Assembly (NCBI GenBank): GCA_036244855.1
Contig: BQKZ01006764.1
Coordinates: 1 to 22,294, forward strand
Direction: 5' to 3'
From: Temnopleurus reevesii
Lineage: Eukaryota > Echinodermata > Echinoidea > Temnopleuroida > Temnopleuridae
DNA length: 22,294 bases
The notes below the pieces were generated by a model. The model was not told the DNA's origin. It ran no database searches and saw nothing but the letters and a program-made list of their open reading frames with translations. Positions 18,823 through 22,294 of this stretch are shown piece by piece (the first letter of the stretch is position 1; each line of letters opens with the position of its first letter). A program made the translations under genes and the position numbers.

Positions 18823-19798
18823 AATCAAAATTATAAATGAATTAGGTCACACTTTTAAATCATGCACTGGTGCGTTTCTGTGATGATTACAAACAATTGC
18901 CAAAGAGAAACACCCTTCTACACACGTAGTCAACATAATAAGTAATGAAGTATTTGAACATGCACCGAGCTAGACCCGTCAAATATTATTACTGCACCAG
19001 TGCTTTCTCATGGGCATATTGCTCAATACATATTGAAGAACCACTCGAGGGGAAAAGCGCAAGTAGGGCTGATAAAAATTAGTTTTGGATGGGCTGACGT
19101 ATGCAAGGGTAGAGATGAAATTGAACGTGACCCACAGCTTTATGAAAATCAATATTCGAGTATTTTGATATAACCTATATTCAGACAGGCCATATTGCTA
19201 TAATAGTAGAACAACTTGTATCGGGCGGAAATAAATGTATTTTATTTATTCAATTGATTGAGTGCCTGTGACGCAACGCCATATGCAAGATTGTATTGTC
19301 AATCTAAAAGAATAGTGGGAAATGGGTTACAGCTCCCGTTTTTTTTCAATCTTCCGTTATATAAATCGTAATTTTGCCCATTTTTTTTTTTATAAGAGCA
19401 GTTGTTGGTTATGAAGCCCTGACAAATAACAATAAGAAATATAGTCTTTTACTAGATTTGGCTGGATAGTACTTTTCATGAATTCTAATAAGTATATTTC
19501 AACGGATGATGAATTTACATTTATTATTTCAAGTCTTTTTCTATATACCCAGCATAATTATACAAATCTAGATTAATTGATTTTTGAATATCAAATTGTC
19601 ACTCTTCCGTGGATATGTCATTAATATTAAGAATTTTCTGCTTATGTCGTTTTTATTGCATTCTTGTTTTTGCTTGATTGTTGCTTTTATTTTGGTTTTA
19701 TTCTTTATAGTATTATTTGCTTATTGACTTATTCCTTTACACTACTCAAAATACGTTAGAGATAACTTTCTAATTGTATTATCATTGAATCTTTTCAG
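18823..19798. other. AT-rich spacer, no gene seen
   Basis: There are many T runs and short frames only. It ends in TGAATCTTTTCAG, an acceptor-like site at 19798. Confidence 0.45.
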
Positions 19799-19838
19799 GT
19801 TATGTGCTGGATTGAGAACTAAAATCATTCATGCGTGA
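19799..19838 (+). CDS. Candidate short terminal exon (weak)
   Basis: A branch-like TCTAATTG and a tract ending CTTTTCAG precede 19799. The first G would complete an Arg codon after the exon at 14835-14957, then LCAGLRTKIIHA and a TGA stop. The phase agrees. No polyadenylation signal was found nearby, and a 12-residue tail is easy to get by chance. The real next exon may lie outside the window. Confidence 0.2.
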
Positions 19839-20488
19839 AATTTATTACATTGTGTATTGCAGCATTTAAAACAGTTGCATTTGGCAACTTCCAGATTTAT
19901 AAAAACCTGATTTCAATTTCATATACGCATTTCATAGTGGTTCTTAATCTATTTGGAGTAGTGCGTTTTGTTTTACTTTTGATCGATCTCAAACGCGTAA
20001 GTCTTCACAATGTCTGCCCGTGCAGTTTCTGAGTAGTACACCTGAGCAGATGTCAGACCGGGAAAGTTCTCGGGTAATGGTGACGAGGGTTCACCCCTAG
20101 GCCCCTCGGGTAAGAGAGAGATACCCCCTATAAGACTTGATAATTCACTCTCTTGTGGGTCGCTTTCCGATCTAGTAAATTCGAAATCTTATCCTCTAGT
20201 GCCGTCGATGGGCACATATGCCACTCGAAACAAATCCAGGTCATAATATATTCATTGAAATGGGTATATAGCACACTTGCCTGTATTGGGCCGTATCTAG
20301 GTTTCGGGGATATGCCTTGTATGACACGGAAGAGATTAAAATTTAAATCTGATCGCTGCAAGGCTTTTCACATTTTATACGATAAAAGGAACTGTCATAC
20401 AGTTTTGTTCATGAAATTGCCGTTTTCTCGCAATAGGACACTCAGTCTGTAGGATGTTAATGACAACTGATGATAACAATTATCATCA
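19839..20488. other. Spacer with an unassigned open frame
   Basis: A 99-codon plus-strand frame at 20153-20452 is unrecognised and has no splice context. Otherwise nothing is seen. Confidence 0.4.
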
Positions 20489-21588
20489 CATCTTAGTCAT
20501 AATCACCACCACCGCCACCACCATCAAAGCTATCATCATCATCATCATCTTGACCATGTTTTATGTTATCTAATGTAGATATGAAATCACTCTTAGATAT
20601 CAATTCATCGTAGATATGAAATCACTCATAGAACTAAATACACTGAAAACAACACATTACAAGGACCAGCCGAACATCAATCTAAAGCCTGCGTCACACC
20701 TTTACATTTTTACCCTGCGTCGGCCCAATGTTTTTTTTAAATTAAAAACGCTCCCTTGACGCACAAAGACGCAGGTCATACGGTGGACTGACGCTCATCG
20801 TACGCTCATTAAGCGCAAGCCGAACGTCAGTCCACCGCCTGATCTGTGTATGTTGTTTGTCAAGGTTTTTAATTTCCAAAAACGCTAGGCCGACGCAGGC
20901 TAAAAACGCTAAGGTGTGACGCAGGCTTTACTAACACTTGGCTTTGATTTCATCACACACTCAAGCTTTCCCTTCACGCATGACAAGAGCCGCTGAACTT
21001 TGCATGCAGAATTCAACCGAAAGTTTAGCCGATGCTTTTAACATGTTCCATAATTGGGCTAATATGGGTAATGATCACCATCACCATTACCATCATCATC
21101 ATCTTCCCACCCATCATCCTCAACACCACCATCATGATCATCACCACCACCACCATCATCAACATCATCATCATCATCACCATCATCAACACCGCCATCA
21201 TCATCATCAGCAACATAATAACCATCATCATCATCATCGTCATCACCATCACCGTCAACATCATAAAGTTTTATGTTATCTTACTTAGATATGAAAGCAC
21301 TCTGAGATCCCAATACACTAAACAGCATATTACATGGACCAACCGAACACCAAGCTTGTTAACACCGGGCTTTGATTTCGCCAAGCAACCAAGCATTCCT
21401 TTCACGCATGACAAGAGCCGTTGAACTTTGGATGCTAAATCGAGAGTTCAACCAATGCTTTTAACATGTTCCATAATTGGGTTAATATGGGTAATGATCA
21501 CCATCACCATCATCATTATTATCATTAACATCATCACCACCACCATCATCAACATCATCATCACCACCACCATCATCATCATCACCAC

Positions 21589-21649
<61 letters not shown>

Positions 21650-21742
21650 GCCATCATCATCATCATCACCACCATCATCACCATCATCATCATTATCACC
21701 ACCATGATCGTAACCATCATCATCATCGTCATCATCTTCATC

Positions 21743-21774
<32 letters not shown>

Positions 21775-22112
21775 CAGCATCACCACCATCATCATCATCA
21801 TCACCACCACCATCGTCATCATTATCACCACCACCACCACCATCATCATCATCACCACCATCACCACCATCGTCGTCATCATCCTGATCATGTTTATGTT
21901 ATCCAAAGTAGATATGAAATCACTCTTAGATCTGAATGCACTGAAACAGCATATTACAGGGACCAACCGAATACCAACCTTGTTAACATAATCCTTTGAT
22001 TTCATCACACATTCAAGCTCTCCCTTCACGCATCACAAGAGCCGCTGAACTTTGGATGCAGAATCAAAAGTTCAACCGATGCTTTTAACATGTTCCATAA
22101 TTGGGTTAATGA
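20489..22112 (+). repeat. Tandem array of (CAY)n tracts and a ~225-bp core
   Basis: Three cores lie at about 20560-21068, 21265-21500 and 21890-22112. Each starts near GTTATC...AGATATGAAA and ends CATGTTCCATAATTGGG. They alternate with CAT/CAC tracts (20489-20555, 21070-21264, 21495-21880). The first core is lengthened by the MITE at 20685-20928 and a small internal duplication. The His-rich or Met/Val-rich frames through the tracts are low-complexity artefacts. Confidence 0.85.
20685..20928. mobile_element. TA-flanked MITE family B, intact-looking copy (244 bp)
   Basis: The ends AAGCCTGCGTCACACCTT and AAGGTGTGACGCAGGCTT are perfect inverted repeats, with TA at 20683-20684 and 20929-20930. 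Inverted CGGTGGACTGACG and CGTCAGTCCACCG lie in the middle, so the element folds end to end. It sits inside the first core of the (CAY)n array and is absent from the other two cores. Confidence 0.9.
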
Positions 22113-22294
22113 GGCCAATAGAAATATGGCATGATTTCTCTTGTGCATGGGAATGGAATAAAGGTTATGACGTCTGATGGTGCCACTTTTCATGACATAC
22201 GTACGGATTTTAAACAGCTTTTATTATAATCAGCCCGGTGATATAAGAACCGCATTTAACAAAAGTATATTTTACAGAACGCACGACTCTGACA
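22113..22294. other. Window end, nothing recognised
   Basis: No exon or repeat boundary is seen after the last array core. Confidence 0.4.

Noticed and set aside
20153..20452. 99-codon plus-strand frame as a gene
   Set aside because: The translation shows no recognised family, and a competing minus-strand frame overlaps it.
20938..22029. Long open frames encoding His-rich, Ile/Thr-rich or Met/Val-rich peptides on both strands
   Set aside because: They are translations of (CAY)n tracts, open in all frames, with no splice or family support.

Overview
The window looks like non-coding-rich genomic DNA from an animal, most likely a marine invertebrate deuterostome such as an echinoderm. This is an inference. 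The supporting signs are low GC, spliced exons with GT/AG boundaries, tRNA-headed SINEs with (TTA)n tails, many short palindromic DNA transposons, CCCTAA (metazoan telomere-type) motifs, and long (CAY)n, (GA)n, (AAT)n and (TA)n tracts. Two N bases show it is a draft assembly. No prokaryotic operon, rRNA, CRISPR array or intact transposase was found.

The only convincing coding signal is two internal exons on the + strand, 5290-5502 (70 whole codons) and 14835-14957 (40 whole codons). Both have a pyrimidine tract plus AG acceptor and a GTAAGT donor. Both start and end in the same phase, so they join in frame across a 9.3-kb intron. I do not recognise the protein. A possible short terminal exon at 19799-19838 is weak. 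The 3' part of the first exon plus the start of its intron has been tandemly copied at least four times (about 5936-6624). One copy keeps an open frame; the others are broken by indels, and one is split by a MITE.

Layout: 1-1560 holds two TTAA-flanked palindromic elements. 1561-2165 is plain AT-rich DNA with a (TA)n tract. 2165-4760 is a nested repeat cluster: two copies of a foldback unit (one split by a 737-bp hAT-like insertion), a 100-bp-arm inverted repeat, and a tandem duplication with a MITE at its junction. 5290-6630 is the exon and its degenerate copies, with a SINE and a MITE inside. 6630-14834 is intron holding TTAA foldback elements at 7570-8176 and 10442-10953, two opposed tRNA-like heads near 9.1-9.36 kb, a full SINE near 11.7 kb, (GA)n tracts, and another MITE at 13.45 kb. 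After the second exon come a G-quadruplex motif, a CCGG-ended foldback element with telomere-like repeats, further MITEs, an antisense SINE, a possible retroelement 3' end, and a (CAY)n/core tandem array from 20.5 to 22.1 kb.

The elements form recognisable groups. TA-flanked MITEs start AAGCCnnnGTCACA (two subfamilies, five copies). TTAA-flanked palindromes share an internal core (three copies), and another TTAA element begins CCC. Several insertions can be ordered in time because they interrupt other repeats or have an uninterrupted sister copy in the window. None of the elements shown here encodes its own transposase.
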